A stretch of DNA of 64,000 nt from positions 243,527-307,526 of the forward strand of contig NZ_NKHP01000002.1 of assembly GCF_014467235.1 (NCBI RefSeq). The letters run 5' to 3'. This stretch comes from Xenorhabdus indica. Lineage in GTDB: Bacteria; Pseudomonadota; Gammaproteobacteria; Enterobacterales; Enterobacteriaceae. Positions 9,861 to 19,068 of this stretch are shown here, piece after piece. The notes below the pieces were generated by a model, which worked only from the letters and a program-made list of their open reading frames with translations, was not told the origin of the DNA and did not search any database. Numbering within the stretch: position 1 is the stretch's first letter; every line of letters starts with the position of its first letter. The translations under genes and the position numbers were made by a program.

Positions 9861-10898
9861 ATGAAAGCACTTGTTTATCACGGAGCCGGAAAAAAACTCT
9901 GGGAAGAAAAAGCGCCACCCCAACTCATCGAACCAACAGATGCTATCATCCGCATCGTCAAAACAACAATCTGTGGCACAGATCTGCATATCCTCAAAGG
10001 AGACGTTCCTACTGTCGAGCAAGGCCGGACATTAGGACATGAAGGTATTGGGATCGTTGAGTCAGTTGGAGAATCCGTCCGCAATATCAAGGTCGGTGAT
10101 AAAGTGATTATTTCCTGTATCACCGTCTGCGGTAGTTGTATTCATTGTAAACGTCAGCTTTATGCGCACTGTAAAGATGGAGGCTGGATCCTGGGGCATA
10201 AGATTGATGGCACACAGGCAGAAAAAGTACGTATTCCCCATGCTGATAATAGTCTTCATCGCCTGCCGGATGGTGTCGATGAAGAAGCGGCCTTAATGCT
10301 GAGTGACATTCTGCCAACAGGCTTTGAAATTGGTGTTATTAATGGCAGAGTTCAACCCGGAAATACTATCGCCTTGATTGGTGCAGGGCCTGTCGGACTA
10401 TCGGCACTACTGGCATCACAATTCTACTCTCCGGCACACATCATCATGATCGATAATGATGATAACCGTCTTAGCGTCGCTCAGCAGCTCGGCGCTAACA
10501 CAATTATCAATCCGACACGACAAAATGTAGCAGAAATCATCAACAAACTGACTGGTGGCTTTGGTGTAGACGTTGCCATTGAGTGTGTGGGTATCCCTGC
10601 AACTTTCAAGATATGTCAGGACATCATTGCTGCGGGTGGGTTTATTGCTAATGTGGGAGTCCACGGTAAATCCGTCGATTTACATCTGGAAAATCTCTGG
10701 ATCAAAAACATCACTATTACCACTGGACTGGTCAATACAAGCAGTACTCCCATGCTACTGAAAAGCATTCAATCCGGCCGAATCGCACCTGAAAAGCTGG
10801 TCACTCATTATTATCCATTGAATGAAATAGAAACCGCTTATGACGTATTTAGTCATGCGGCCCAAGAAAAAGCATTGAAAATCGTCTTGTCAGCATAA
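9861..10898 (+). CDS. Zinc-dependent medium-chain alcohol dehydrogenase
   Basis: The 345-residue protein is a zinc MDR-family dehydrogenase acting on an alcohol or aldehyde with NAD(P). Catalytic zinc ligands are Cys38 in ICGTD and the GHE at about 59-61. Four structural zinc cysteines lie in TVCGSCIHCKRQLYAHC (Cys90, 93, 96, 104). The Rossmann motif is GAGPVG near residue 175, with an acidic residue in MIDNDD that suggests NAD preference. It most resembles secondary-alcohol/isopropanol or threonine-type dehydrogenases, but the substrate cannot be read from sequence. The start at 9861 follows AGGGGG. It stands alone between terminator-like structures. Confidence 0.85.
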   Translation: MKALVYHGAGKKLWEEKAPPQLIEPTDAIIRIVKTTICGTDLHILKGDVPTVEQGRTLGHEGIGIVESVGESVRNIKVGDKVIISCITVCGSCIHCKRQLYAHCKDGGWILGHKIDGTQAEKVRIPHADNSLHRLPDGVDEEAALMLSDILPTGFEIGVINGRVQPGNTIALIGAGPVGLSALLASQFYSPAHIIMIDNDDNRLSVAQQLGANTIINPTRQNVAEIINKLTGGFGVDVAIECVGIPATFKICQDIIAAGGFIANVGVHGKSVDLHLENLWIKNITITTGLVNTSSTPMLLKSIQSGRIAPEKLVTHYYPLNEIETAYDVFSHAAQEKALKIVLSA

Positions 10899-10914
10899 TT
10901 GATATAATTGATAT

Positions 10915-10945
10915 AGCAGGAGTGTAGTTAAGCTACACTCCTGCT
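10915..10945. terminator. Perfect 13-bp inverted repeat after the alcohol dehydrogenase gene
   Basis: AGCAGGAGTGTAG (10915-10927), loop TTAAG, then CTACACTCCTGCT (10933-10945). The stem is strong but no T tract follows. It sits between two convergent genes and probably ends transcription or acts as an mRNA 3' barrier for either. Confidence 0.6.
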
Positions 10946-11057
10946 CAATCCCCGCTTTGAGGTCGTCCAAAATTGGCTTTTAGGTATTACAGTTGCTTGA
11001 GAATTAGTATTTAACCTTATCTAGTCGTTATCTAGTCGGGAGATAAAACATAAACAG

Positions 11058-12215
11058 CTATTTATTATTCAACAACTGTTTCATGTCCTGTTTTTCAGCT
11101 TTTTCCGCCAGCATTGGAAAATCTTTCACTGTCCAATAGCGTTGTGGCACAGGTAGGTTTTTCATCTTATCCGTTGGCCATAACTGGAATTCTGCTAACT
11201 TATCCAGCGAGAAATGTTGATAATACTCAGGCAAAGAGAGACGTAAAGCAGACTTTTCTTTATCAAATGGCATTAATGGATAACGATCATCCTGGGTTTC
11301 ATAGTTCCTGCGCAGCAACAGAAATTTTTTAGAAACACGCCGATAACTGTTCCACCATATACCATCAACCTCATCAAACATCTTTTTTGTACCTGCTCTA
11401 TTGTAAGTACCCAGTTCATGTAATGCGATTGGCAGGATATTTGCGATAGCAACAGAGAATTGACTTACAGAAGATGCCTGACCTTGCAAAATCAGCGTCA
11501 GTGCCAATCTCGCGCCCAACAGATTGGAATAGAGATCTTCTGGGGAAAACGCCGAAACAGCTTCTGAGAATCCGGGAATAGACTGATAGCCGTACCATTG
11601 GGCAATTTCATGCCAGGCGGCTAACTGAAAAGCGAGTTTCGCGGCCAGGTAAGCACTCAGAGTATAACGTTCAGTGGTATCTTCCGGCGGTGTGAATGCA
11701 AAAAAGTGGATTTTACGCGCTGCAAGTTCATTATCCAGCGTCAACACCCACTCTTGCCCAAGATGAGCATAAATCTGGCTAAAGAAATAAAGGGTATAGT
11801 CTGCGGTATCTCTTACATGAGCAATATCAATAAACCCGCCTTTCTCGGTATATAGCAAACCGATTTTTTCATTACTGAACCCCAATAACGCAGCACTCGC
11901 TCCCAAAACACTATCGTTATAGTGGTGTTCTCCCAATTTTTCAGCTTCAACAATATTGTCGATACTATAGAGAGGAATAGGGATCCCCAATGCTTCTGCT
12001 TTCAGGTTGTAACCGAATACACAGCACGCTCTTAACCCCTCAGGAGGATCAAGAGGGCTCAGAACTGGCCAATCGGTTTCCGCCTGTTCTTGTGTGTCAC
12101 TTCTGAGCATCGGCTCGACAGGCGTAGGTGTAACGGGGGCTGATTTACTTTGGCACGCTATCAACAGAAAACTTAAAAACAATGTTGCTAGAAACAGTGT
12201 TACCAATTGCTTCAA
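11058..12215 (-). CDS. DUF4056-family outer-membrane-type lipoprotein
   Basis: This 385-residue predicted lipoprotein has a signal peptide with lipobox LLIAC (Cys21) followed by a Ser/Thr/Pro linker. The mature domain carries GLRACCVFGYNLKAEALG (about 60-77), the paired-cysteine motif of DUF4056, then HHYNDS and a long helical region with WHEIAQWYGY that could be a metal site. No activity is known. The start is unusual: TTG at 12215-12213 overlaps the TGA of the preceding barrel gene, with GGAG eight or so bases upstream inside that gene, so translation is probably coupled. It is the last gene of a three-gene outer-membrane operon. Confidence 0.75.
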   Translation of the reverse strand: MKQLVTLFLATLFLSFLLIACQSKSAPVTPTPVEPMLRSDTQEQAETDWPVLSPLDPPEGLRACCVFGYNLKAEALGIPIPLYSIDNIVEAEKLGEHHYNDSVLGASAALLGFSNEKIGLLYTEKGGFIDIAHVRDTADYTLYFFSQIYAHLGQEWVLTLDNELAARKIHFFAFTPPEDTTERYTLSAYLAAKLAFQLAAWHEIAQWYGYQSIPGFSEAVSAFSPEDLYSNLLGARLALTLILQGQASSVSQFSVAIANILPIALHELGTYNRAGTKKMFDEVDGIWWNSYRRVSKKFLLLRRNYETQDDRYPLMPFDKEKSALRLSLPEYYQHFSLDKLAEFQLWPTDKMKNLPVPQRYWTVKDFPMLAEKAEKQDMKQLLNNK

Positions 12216-13363
12216 AATGCTTCTCCAACCTGAAAATAGAACCCGGTACTGTCTTTTCCGATACCAAAATCTAACCTGACGTTCATACGTGGTTTAAACT
12301 CAAAACGATAGCCCACGCCAATTGAAGGGAGCCAATGCCTGTTACCCAATTTTGAAGGGGTATCACTCAATGTTCCCGTACCTATCCAACCAACAATACC
12401 GTGGCGCCAGTCCAGCTTATGCCTTAACTCCAATTGAGTGGTGAAGATGTTTTTGTCACGATAGCGCCCTTCATAGTAGCCACGCATACGCCGACTATTT
12501 CCCAGCAGGGATAACTGGTTCCACGGTACATCACCTGCACTAAAACGGGCATAATTATCAAAGGCTAGCACAGTTTTTTCAGATAGCTGGTGATAAGTCG
12601 AAAACTGTAATTGAGTGATATGAAAATGATGATCTGCCCCTAATTCAGGGGAAAAATAGGTATAAATAAGCTCAATAGTTTGACCATGTTGAGGGTTAGG
12701 CAAAAAATCCCGTGTGTCATAACTAAAATATGCACTGACACCAGAACTTATGACAGAAGAACCACCAACGGACTGTGCAAAATATTTCTTCGCCTTAGCA
12801 TCGGTGTCATTGGCATTGACGGATGAGAAATTCCAGCCTAATCCCATGTAGGTTGCATCAGCAACGCGATAAAGCACACGGGGGCGAATATCAAACTCCT
12901 GCGAGCGATAGCTTTCTTTATTGCGATTCTCCTTCCCGACACGATAACCTTGCCCCCAATAATAGGTAGGGATGTTATTGAGCGTACCGGAAATAAATAA
13001 CCTCCATTGATCATTGGCAAGAAAATTGTAATTGGTAAAATTCAGGCCAAATGCACCCGTGGATGATCCAAAACCACTAAGCCCCAGAGAAGAATTTTGA
13101 CTGATATGATCGCTACTGTCAGGGCGATAAAGCCCAACCACCGCCACGCCTATCCCCACACCCATTTCAGGCGTATAAAATGGGCCGGGCAACACCCCCC
13201 AGTCAATCTTCTTGCTGGCATCGAATTGATTACTGCCACCTAACTCTTCAAGCCAGCCATCAATTTTTTGCCGATCAGGCAAGATATCTGCGTAAACTGA
13301 TGTGGCTGTAAAAAGAAGAAGGCTGGATATCACCAGCCTTTTGAGCGTCATAAGGTTCAACAT
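12212..13363 (-). CDS. BamA/TamA-like outer-membrane beta-barrel protein
   Basis: The 383-residue protein has a signal peptide ending SVYA and then a short region without POTRA repeats. The rest is an Omp85-type C-terminal barrel: repeated amphipathic strands, YFSYDTRDFLPNPQHGQ, and LSLLGNSRRMRGYYEGRYRDKN, which contains the RG(Y/F) signature of the Omp85 loop 6. The last residue is Phe, as expected of barrels assembled by BAM. The start ATG 13363 overlaps the TAA of the upstream gene (TAATG). Lack of POTRA domains argues against a general assembly role; it may export or display a specific partner, perhaps the lipoprotein encoded next. Confidence 0.75.
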   Translation of the reverse strand: MLNLMTLKRLVISSLLLFTATSVYADILPDRQKIDGWLEELGGSNQFDASKKIDWGVLPGPFYTPEMGVGIGVAVVGLYRPDSSDHISQNSSLGLSGFGSSTGAFGLNFTNYNFLANDQWRLFISGTLNNIPTYYWGQGYRVGKENRNKESYRSQEFDIRPRVLYRVADATYMGLGWNFSSVNANDTDAKAKKYFAQSVGGSSVISSGVSAYFSYDTRDFLPNPQHGQTIELIYTYFSPELGADHHFHITQLQFSTYHQLSEKTVLAFDNYARFSAGDVPWNQLSLLGNSRRMRGYYEGRYRDKNIFTTQLELRHKLDWRHGIVGWIGTGTLSDTPSKLGNRHWLPSIGVGYRFEFKPRMNVRLDFGIGKDSTGFYFQVGEAF

Positions 13364-14352
13364 TAAAAACGAAACTCACCAGAAACGTAGAAGCTGTTTC
13401 GGTTACCGAAGCCAACTTCAGATAATATATTGAAATTACGGGTGACTTCGAAACGAGCACCGACAGTGTTATTCCATTTATGGGCAAGATGTTGTTTGAC
13501 GTCGAATTTGATGTCGGTCATGCCAGAAACCAAACTAAATGCTTCTGACAACTGAGGCGGGAGATCTAGATTACTGACATCACCTTTAAAACGTTGAGTA
13601 ATGTCCTGATACATAGCACCAACCCATACCTGAACTTTGCTATTACCCTGACCAGTGAATAATGGTTTGAAAACAAATTCATAACCAATACGAGGTGTGA
13701 CGACAAATGCACTGATATCACCGTCTAAAACATCCAGATTAGTACGTGTATAGTTAGCATCTAATGTGGCAAAGAACTGGTTATATCCACCAGCAACCGT
13801 TGCACCTCCGCCATAAGTTTTCCCTCTAAAATTCAGTTCGAAAGGAATATCTTTATAGGTATCAGCATCACCAAGGACAATAACTCTGTCCAAATTTGTG
13901 TGAGATTTACCTTTAGTTTTCCCATAAACACCATATACATTCAAAAAAGGTAAAACCCAAGTATCCAGTTTCAGTAAATGGGTTTCATTTCTGCTCCGAG
14001 TATCACCAGCATTAACAACAGTATTTTTTTCAAAAACTTTGAATATTGGATTAGTAAATCCAAACTTAATACTATCCACAATAACATTCTGGCGCAGGTT
14101 CATATAACCATAACTGACACCAAATGGCTCAGGAAGATCATAGCCTTTGGCACGAGCTTCATCCCCCCAAATCGGCAGAATACGCGATTCTGATTTTGCA
14201 GAGCGGGACAAACTACCATCGCTATTCGTTTGCGGTACACCAGATTCAGTCATCGTCAATGAAAACAGTGGGCGCTCATTTTCTGCATAACTGTATGAAG
14301 TTACAAGACAGAATGTAGCGGCTAACAATTTGCTGAAGTTAGTTAAGGTCAT
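13363..14352 (-). CDS. Predicted outer-membrane barrel protein of unknown function
   Basis: The 329-residue protein starts MTLTNFSKLLAATFCLVTS with a signal peptide cut after YSYA. It continues with alternating hydrophobic strands (for example VWVGAMYQDITQRFKGDV) and ends VSGEFRF, a classic barrel C-terminus with Phe. I do not recognise the family. A longer frame to 14409 exists, but 14352 gives a normal signal peptide, so I prefer it. It is the first gene of the operon with the Omp85-like and DUF4056 genes, linked by a TAATG stop-start overlap. Residues DEARAKGYDLPEPFGVSYGY near the N-terminus may be a plug or periplasmic segment. Confidence 0.7.
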   Translation of the reverse strand: MTLTNFSKLLAATFCLVTSYSYAENERPLFSLTMTESGVPQTNSDGSLSRSAKSESRILPIWGDEARAKGYDLPEPFGVSYGYMNLRQNVIVDSIKFGFTNPIFKVFEKNTVVNAGDTRSRNETHLLKLDTWVLPFLNVYGVYGKTKGKSHTNLDRVIVLGDADTYKDIPFELNFRGKTYGGGATVAGGYNQFFATLDANYTRTNLDVLDGDISAFVVTPRIGYEFVFKPLFTGQGNSKVQVWVGAMYQDITQRFKGDVSNLDLPPQLSEAFSLVSGMTDIKFDVKQHLAHKWNNTVGARFEVTRNFNILSEVGFGNRNSFYVSGEFRF

Positions 14353-14586
14353 AATACACTCAAAGGAAAATGAAAGACTCGGCAGACTAGCATAAGCCAT
14401 CTTATCCATTCTTAACTAAAAATGCTTATAAATTAATAAATTACTGAAAATATTTTAATGAGTGACTTTTATACAAATAATTTCAGACTGGTTATTTTTT
14501 ACTCTGATAATTCTATCTGCTCTCAATAAATTGACTGGATCTGGGTAAGTAACTATTCCTGATATCTATACCAATCTAACTTCAAG

Positions 14587-15528
14587 ATGCGTGTGATTTC
14601 TCCCCGCTTCGCGGGGAGAAATCAGGTTTCCGAAGCCTTAGGGAAACGGATTGCTGCGGCTTTGGATCAACTGGGTTACATTCCTAACCGTGTGCCGGAT
14701 ATTCTCTCCAATTCCACCAGCCGGACAATCGGGGTGCTACTTCCTTCATTAACCAACCAGGTATTCGCCGAAGTTATCCGCGGTATTGAACATGTGACAA
14801 ACTGTCATGGCTATCAGACGATGCTCGCGCATTATGGCTACTCAGCACAGAAAGAAGAAGAGCGTCTGCTCTCCCTGCTTTCCTATAATATTGATGGCCT
14901 GATCTTGGCCGAACGAACACATACTCCCAAGACCCTGAAAATATTGGAAACCACGGGTATCCCCGTTGTAGAACTGATGGACAGTGTATCGCCTTGTCTT
15001 GATGTTGCTGTTGGTATTGATAATTTTGAAGCAGCACGTCAGATGACAGAATCCATGCTCGGACGTGGTTGCCAGAATGTTGTCTACCTCGGCGCCCGAC
15101 AAAATGAAAGAACGTTGATCCGTTTAGAAGGATATGAAATGGCAATGCGCAGTGCAGGATTACAACCAAGAAAAGTGATGACACCTGCCAGCTCATCATA
15201 CTCATTGGGAGCCCGACTCTTACAGGAAACTTACCTGAAATACCCAGATGTCGACGGCCTGTTCTGTACCAATGACGATATCGCAATTGGAGCAATATTT
15301 GAATGTCAGCGTCAGGGGATCAAAGTACCGGGAGACATCGCTGTAGCGGGTTTCCATGGACATGATGTCGGTCAGGTAATGACCCCCAAACTTGCCAGCG
15401 TATTGACCCCCCGTAACCAAATAGGACGCAAGGCAGCAGAGGCATTGCTTGCCCGTCTGAAGGGCGAAAAACCAGAACAAACCCTTATTGACGTTGGCTT
15501 TACACTTTCATTAGGTGAAAGTGTTTAA
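14587..15528 (+). pseudogene. gntR: GntR-type gluconate regulator lacking the N-terminal DNA-binding domain
   Basis: The frame matches the LacI-family gluconate repressor GntR from QVSEALGKRIAAALDQLGYIPNR onwards, including the complete sugar-binding domain (IGVLLPSLTNQVFAEV, GVDN-like VGIDNFEAARQM, GLFCTNDDIAIGA, VAGFHGHDVGQVM). The first about 30 residues of GntR, which form most of the helix-turn-helix (ADRVGVTKMTVSRFLRNP in E. coli), are missing. In their place, codons 3-13 are encoded by a perfect palindrome, and no ribosome site precedes ATG 14587. I see no HTH coding upstream. The product, if made, could bind gluconate but not DNA. It is followed by gntK and gntU with an intact-looking operator between. 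Confidence 0.8.
14595..14623. repeat. Perfect 13-bp palindrome at the gntR breakpoint
   Basis: GATTTCTCCCCGC (14595-14607), loop TTC, GCGGGGAGAAATC (14611-14623). With the preceding ACTTCAAGATGCGTG it looks like one end or the core of a dispersed palindromic repeat or MITE. It joins gntR exactly where the HTH should continue, which suggests insertion or deletion at this element. Confidence 0.7.
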
Positions 15529-15750
15529 TTTTTGTAGCTTAAAATGATATTTTCCCATCTTCAATTGCGATAGGCCTCACATTTTCCTTTTTTAGCAATC
15601 TTGATTGATTGCTCCCTGTCCTTTGCTACTGATAATGTTGCTAATAAATAGTTACCGGTAACATTTCACGGGTAATATTTCACAAAGAAAATATTGCAGT
15701 TCAATCACAAGGACGACCAATTGACAAAATCTGCACAAAGGAGTTTGATG
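15529..15750 (+). promoter_or_regulatory. gntKU promoter region with GntR-type operator
   Basis: The palindrome GTTACCGGTAAC (15651-15662) with flanking ATA and ATT matches the GntR operator core known from gluconate genes. A degenerate half-site ACGGGTAATATT follows at about 15669-15680, and ATGTTGCTAAT lies at 15634-15644. The main palindrome is perfect although the adjacent gntR lacks its DNA-binding domain, so another LacI-family regulator may use it or the operon may be derepressed. Confidence 0.65.
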
Positions 15751-16287
15751 ATGAGCGATATCCAGCAGCCAAACCATGTTTTTATATTGATGGGGGTATC
15801 CGGCAGTGGTAAATCTGCCGTTGCCAATGGTATTACCCGTAAACTGGATGCTGCATTTTTAGATGGAGATTTCCTTCATCCCCGCGCCAATATTAAGAAG
15901 ATGGCAGAAGGCCATGCCTTGAATGACGATGATCGTCAACCGTGGCTGGAAGCGCTTAATGATGCCATTTTTGCCATGCAACGTACCAATAACATCTCTT
16001 TGCTGGTCTGTTCTGCCCTGAAAAAACGCTACCGGGATATTCTGCGTAACGGTAACAAAAACTTGTCATTCCTGTATATGCAGGGGGATTTTGAATTAAT
16101 TGAAAGCCGCCTGAAAGCACGCAAAGGACATTTTTTCAAACCACAAATGTTGATCTCCCAATTTGAAGCATTAGAAGAACCGACAATTGATGAGAAAGAT
16201 ATCCATCTTATTGATATCAAACCAGCTCTTGATGAAGTAATTAAAAACACAATTAAAACAATCCACCATATTACCGAGGCGTATTAA
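15751..16287 (+). CDS. gntK: Gluconokinase
   Basis: GntK phosphorylates gluconate to 6-phosphogluconate. The 178-residue protein has the P-loop GVSGSGKS (15-22), the substrate-binding DGDFLHPRANIKKMAEG, LNDDDRQPWLEALNDA and SALKKRYRD, and KARKGHFF near the lid. The start at 15751 is seven bases after AAAGGAG; ATG 15748 directly before is too close. Its stop TAA shares a base with the gntU start (TAATG), so the two are translationally coupled. All expected residues are present. Confidence 0.95.
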   Translation: MSDIQQPNHVFILMGVSGSGKSAVANGITRKLDAAFLDGDFLHPRANIKKMAEGHALNDDDRQPWLEALNDAIFAMQRTNNISLLVCSALKKRYRDILRNGNKNLSFLYMQGDFELIESRLKARKGHFFKPQMLISQFEALEEPTIDEKDIHLIDIKPALDEVIKNTIKTIHHITEAY

Positions 16288-17624
16288 TGAGTACATTAAC
16301 GCTGGTGCTGACATCTGTCGGCTCTGTTCTTCTGCTGCTGTTTTTGGTGATGAAAGCCCGAATGCACGCCTTTATCGCTTTGATGTTGGTTTCAATGGGA
16401 GCCGGTATTTTTTCCGGGATGCCAGTAGAAAAAATCGCTCAAACTATGCAAAACGGTATGTCAGGCACATTGGGCTTCCTTGCTATTGTAGTCGCACTAG
16501 GGGCCATGTTTGGCAAAATCCTGCATGAAACTGGCGCACTAGATCAAATCGCCGTGAAGTTACTAGGCAGCTTCGGTGAAAAACGGGCTAATTATGCGCT
16601 AGGTATTGCAGGCCTTATCTGTGCATTACCCCTGTTTTTTGATGTAGCGATTGTACTGTTGATCGGCGTGGTTTTTGCTGTTGCACGTCGGACTGGCGGT
16701 AATGTGGTAAAACTGGCAGTTCCATTATTTGCCGGTGTGGCAGCAGCGGCGGCGTTTCTGGTGCCGGGGCCAACTCCAATGATGCTGGCGTCTCAAATGG
16801 GAGCAGATTTTGGCTGGATGATCCTGATTGGCCTGAGCGCAGCAATTCCCGGTATGTTACTGGCTGGCCCCGCATACGGTAATTTCATCAGCAAATATGT
16901 CACTCTGGATTTACCCAAAGATCTGGGCACACCAAGCATTGGTAAGAACCAAATGCCTTCTTTTGCCTTCAGTTTGGTGCTGGTACTATTTCCATTAGTA
17001 TTAGTCGGATTGAAAACCATTGGTGCCCGTTTTGTTGATCAACAATCTGCACTGTATCAGTGGCTGGAATTTATCGGTCATCCTTTCACCGCGATTTTAA
17101 TTGCTTGTCTGGTGGCAATTTATGGCCTGGCAATTCGTCGTGGCATGAGCAAAGAAAAAGTAATGGATGTCTGCTCTGCGGCAATCCAACCAGCGGGAAT
17201 TATCTTACTGGTTACAGGTGCGGGCGGTGTCTTCAAACAAGTGTTGATTGATTCCGGTGTAGGGCCGGCGTTGGGTAACGCATTGGTTGGTGCCGGCCTG
17301 CCAATCGCATTGGCATGTTTTATTCTGGCAGGCGCTGTACGTGTGATACAGGGTTCAGCCACTGTCGCCTGTCTGACCACTGTCGGCCTGATATTACCTG
17401 TTATCGGTGAACTGGGTTATTCCGGCGCACAAATGGCAGCACTCTCTGTATGTATCGCTGGAGGCTCATTAATCTTCAGCCATGTCAATGATTCTGGTTT
17501 CTGGTTGTTCGGTAAATTTACCGGAGCAACAGAAGGACAGACCTTAAAAACATGGACAATCATGGAAACTATCTTAGGTACAACAGGAGCAATTGTCGGC
17601 ATGATCTATTTCGCGATGCTATGA
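16287..17624 (+). CDS. gntU: Gluconate permease, GntU type
   Basis: The 445-residue inner-membrane protein is a GntP-family gluconate:H+ symporter with about 12-14 hydrophobic segments. It follows E. coli GntU closely throughout: LTLVLTSVGSVLLLLFLVMK at the start, LGAMFGKILHETGALDQIA, VPGPTPMMLASQMGADFGW, and SHVNDSGFWLFGKFTGATE near the end. Position directly after gntK supports GntU rather than a paralogue. A bidirectional terminator follows. Confidence 0.93.
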   Translation: MSTLTLVLTSVGSVLLLLFLVMKARMHAFIALMLVSMGAGIFSGMPVEKIAQTMQNGMSGTLGFLAIVVALGAMFGKILHETGALDQIAVKLLGSFGEKRANYALGIAGLICALPLFFDVAIVLLIGVVFAVARRTGGNVVKLAVPLFAGVAAAAAFLVPGPTPMMLASQMGADFGWMILIGLSAAIPGMLLAGPAYGNFISKYVTLDLPKDLGTPSIGKNQMPSFAFSLVLVLFPLVLVGLKTIGARFVDQQSALYQWLEFIGHPFTAILIACLVAIYGLAIRRGMSKEKVMDVCSAAIQPAGIILLVTGAGGVFKQVLIDSGVGPALGNALVGAGLPIALACFILAGAVRVIQGSATVACLTTVGLILPVIGELGYSGAQMAALSVCIAGGSLIFSHVNDSGFWLFGKFTGATEGQTLKTWTIMETILGTTGAIVGMIYFAML

Positions 17625-17658
17625 TGTGCTAACGGTTTTTTAGACTATCATGATAAAA

Positions 17659-17695
17659 AATAATCCACATTGTAATTAATACAGTGCGGATTATT
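17659..17695. terminator. Bidirectional terminator between gntU and bax
   Basis: AATAATCC (17659-17666) pairs with GGATTATT (17688-17695), extended inside by CACATTGTA/TACAGTG with mismatches. It is flanked by an A run on the left and TTTAAG on the right, so it can serve both convergent genes. Confidence 0.65.
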
Positions 17696-17729
17696 TAAGA
17701 GTAACCATATTACTCGTATTTATTGGCAA

Positions 17730-18503
17730 TCACTTCCCGTATTCCTGTACTTGTGAAATCAATTCCTTATTGCCATTAAATACTTTATGTAAATAACGAT
17801 TATAGCCAGCACCTAATTCGGAATAACCTTTAAGATGATCGATCAGTTTGCCGGTATTAAGTGGCATCTGTGCTATTCTCTGCCTTGCACGTGAAGTACG
17901 CAGTGACTCATAAGCACGATGCGTATTCATATTTTTCATATAGGCGACAACAGAAGCTTCAATCGAATCATAAACTGAATAACCTTTAATTTTCCCTTTA
18001 GCATTGCCGCATGAGCGACAACGCATTCCAAACAGGTTATTGTTTTTCTGCGCCAGTTCTGATGTTCCCCAGCCTGATTCTGCGGCAGCCTGAGTCACAA
18101 CAAAATGGGTCGGAATAATATCAACTCTACTCAATAAATTATGCCAATCGACCCATTTTAGTGAGGTACAAGTCATTTTGTAATCCATGCAGATCTTCTG
18201 CAATCGCCTGATATCCTGTGCAGACCAGTTATGTGATTTATGGTGCGACAGGAGCCATGTGCGGTCTTGCATAATCTGTTGATTATGCTTATCAATTACA
18301 GGGACAACAATATTTAAAAACGCTTTCTTCCTGGGCGTACCTGAAGGGTATTTCCGTAAATCAGGCAAATGATGCTTTATGCCACTGTGAGAATACTCTT
18401 TCACTTTTGAGCTATTGGTTGAAGCATTGCTCAATCCAGTAAAGATTAAAGAGAGAAAGAAAGCGAAGACCGCAGTTGTCCTCATCATCATTCGAGAGGG
18501 CAT
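17730..18503 (-). CDS. bax: Bax-family glucosaminidase-domain protein
   Basis: The 257-residue secreted protein resembles E. coli Bax, a peptidoglycan hydrolase-like protein with a GH73/FlgJ-type glucosaminidase domain. There is an N-terminal signal sequence (FAFFLSLIFTGLSNA), then the family block LRKYPSGTPRKKAFLNIV, VDIIPTHFVVTQAAAESGWGTSELA with the catalytic-type Glu142, and KNNNLFGMRC. The C-terminal LKGYSELGAGYNRYL is also typical. The start at 18503 has GAGGAG upstream. It probably acts on periplasmic peptidoglycan; the physiological role is not known. Confidence 0.88.
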   Translation of the reverse strand: MPSRMMMRTTAVFAFFLSLIFTGLSNASTNSSKVKEYSHSGIKHHLPDLRKYPSGTPRKKAFLNIVVPVIDKHNQQIMQDRTWLLSHHKSHNWSAQDIRRLQKICMDYKMTCTSLKWVDWHNLLSRVDIIPTHFVVTQAAAESGWGTSELAQKNNNLFGMRCRSCGNAKGKIKGYSVYDSIEASVVAYMKNMNTHRAYESLRTSRARQRIAQMPLNTGKLIDHLKGYSELGAGYNRYLHKVFNGNKELISQVQEYGK

Positions 18504-19015
18504 TTGCTTCTCCTCGTTTTATTACTCTGGATAAAAAACACACGAATATTAACAAAGCAATCAATATATAGCTATCTTTATTCGTGGTTCGTAAGGTTAA
18601 TTACGTAACGAATATTAGCACGTTACTGACAATAATCTATATTTTTTACTTAATACCGTAAATAAGTGTAATAATTATTGGGATTTTATCTGGCAAATAG
18701 TGTTATTTATTACATGTTTCCCTACTATTTTACATCTAAAATAAAGAATATTTGATTCACAATATTATGATTAACTCATTTATTTTTAATAAAAAAATCA
18801 TTTCGCACCCATCTTAAATTATCAATGCAGAAATTAATTTAGTTATGTGAATCATTAGATATAATTTTATCTATTTTTAGTTATCTATTTTAGTGGTTAA
18901 TCATGTTTTAATAGTGAGATTAAATAAATAAGGACACAATATTAAGAATAATATCACGCTCACAATAACGGATATATTAAGCGTAAAAATAAAAAAATAA
19001 ATTCTTATTGGAAAG
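18504..19015. other. AT-rich gene-free region
   Basis: About 510 bases between bax and the small DUF3761 gene, very rich in A and T with many short homopolymer runs. I see no open frame with a ribosome site or family match. It holds the bax promoter region and possibly binding sites for nucleoid proteins. Confidence 0.5.
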
Positions 19016-19043
19016 TAATCAGGGGGCCTAAGCCCCCTGATTA
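19016..19043 (-). terminator. Strong terminator after the DUF3761 gene
   Basis: TAATCAGGGGGC (19016-19027), loop CTAA, GCCCCCTGATTA (19032-19043): a perfect 12-bp stem with a four-base loop, followed on the minus strand by CTTTCC. It lies 25 bases past the stop of the small gene. Confidence 0.85.
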
Positions 19044-19068
19044 GACATAATGAAAAGTCACCGTAAAA

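Noticed and set aside
14774..15295. A 173-codon minus-strand frame inside gntR
   Set aside because: It is antisense to the conserved effector domain of GntR and has no family resemblance.
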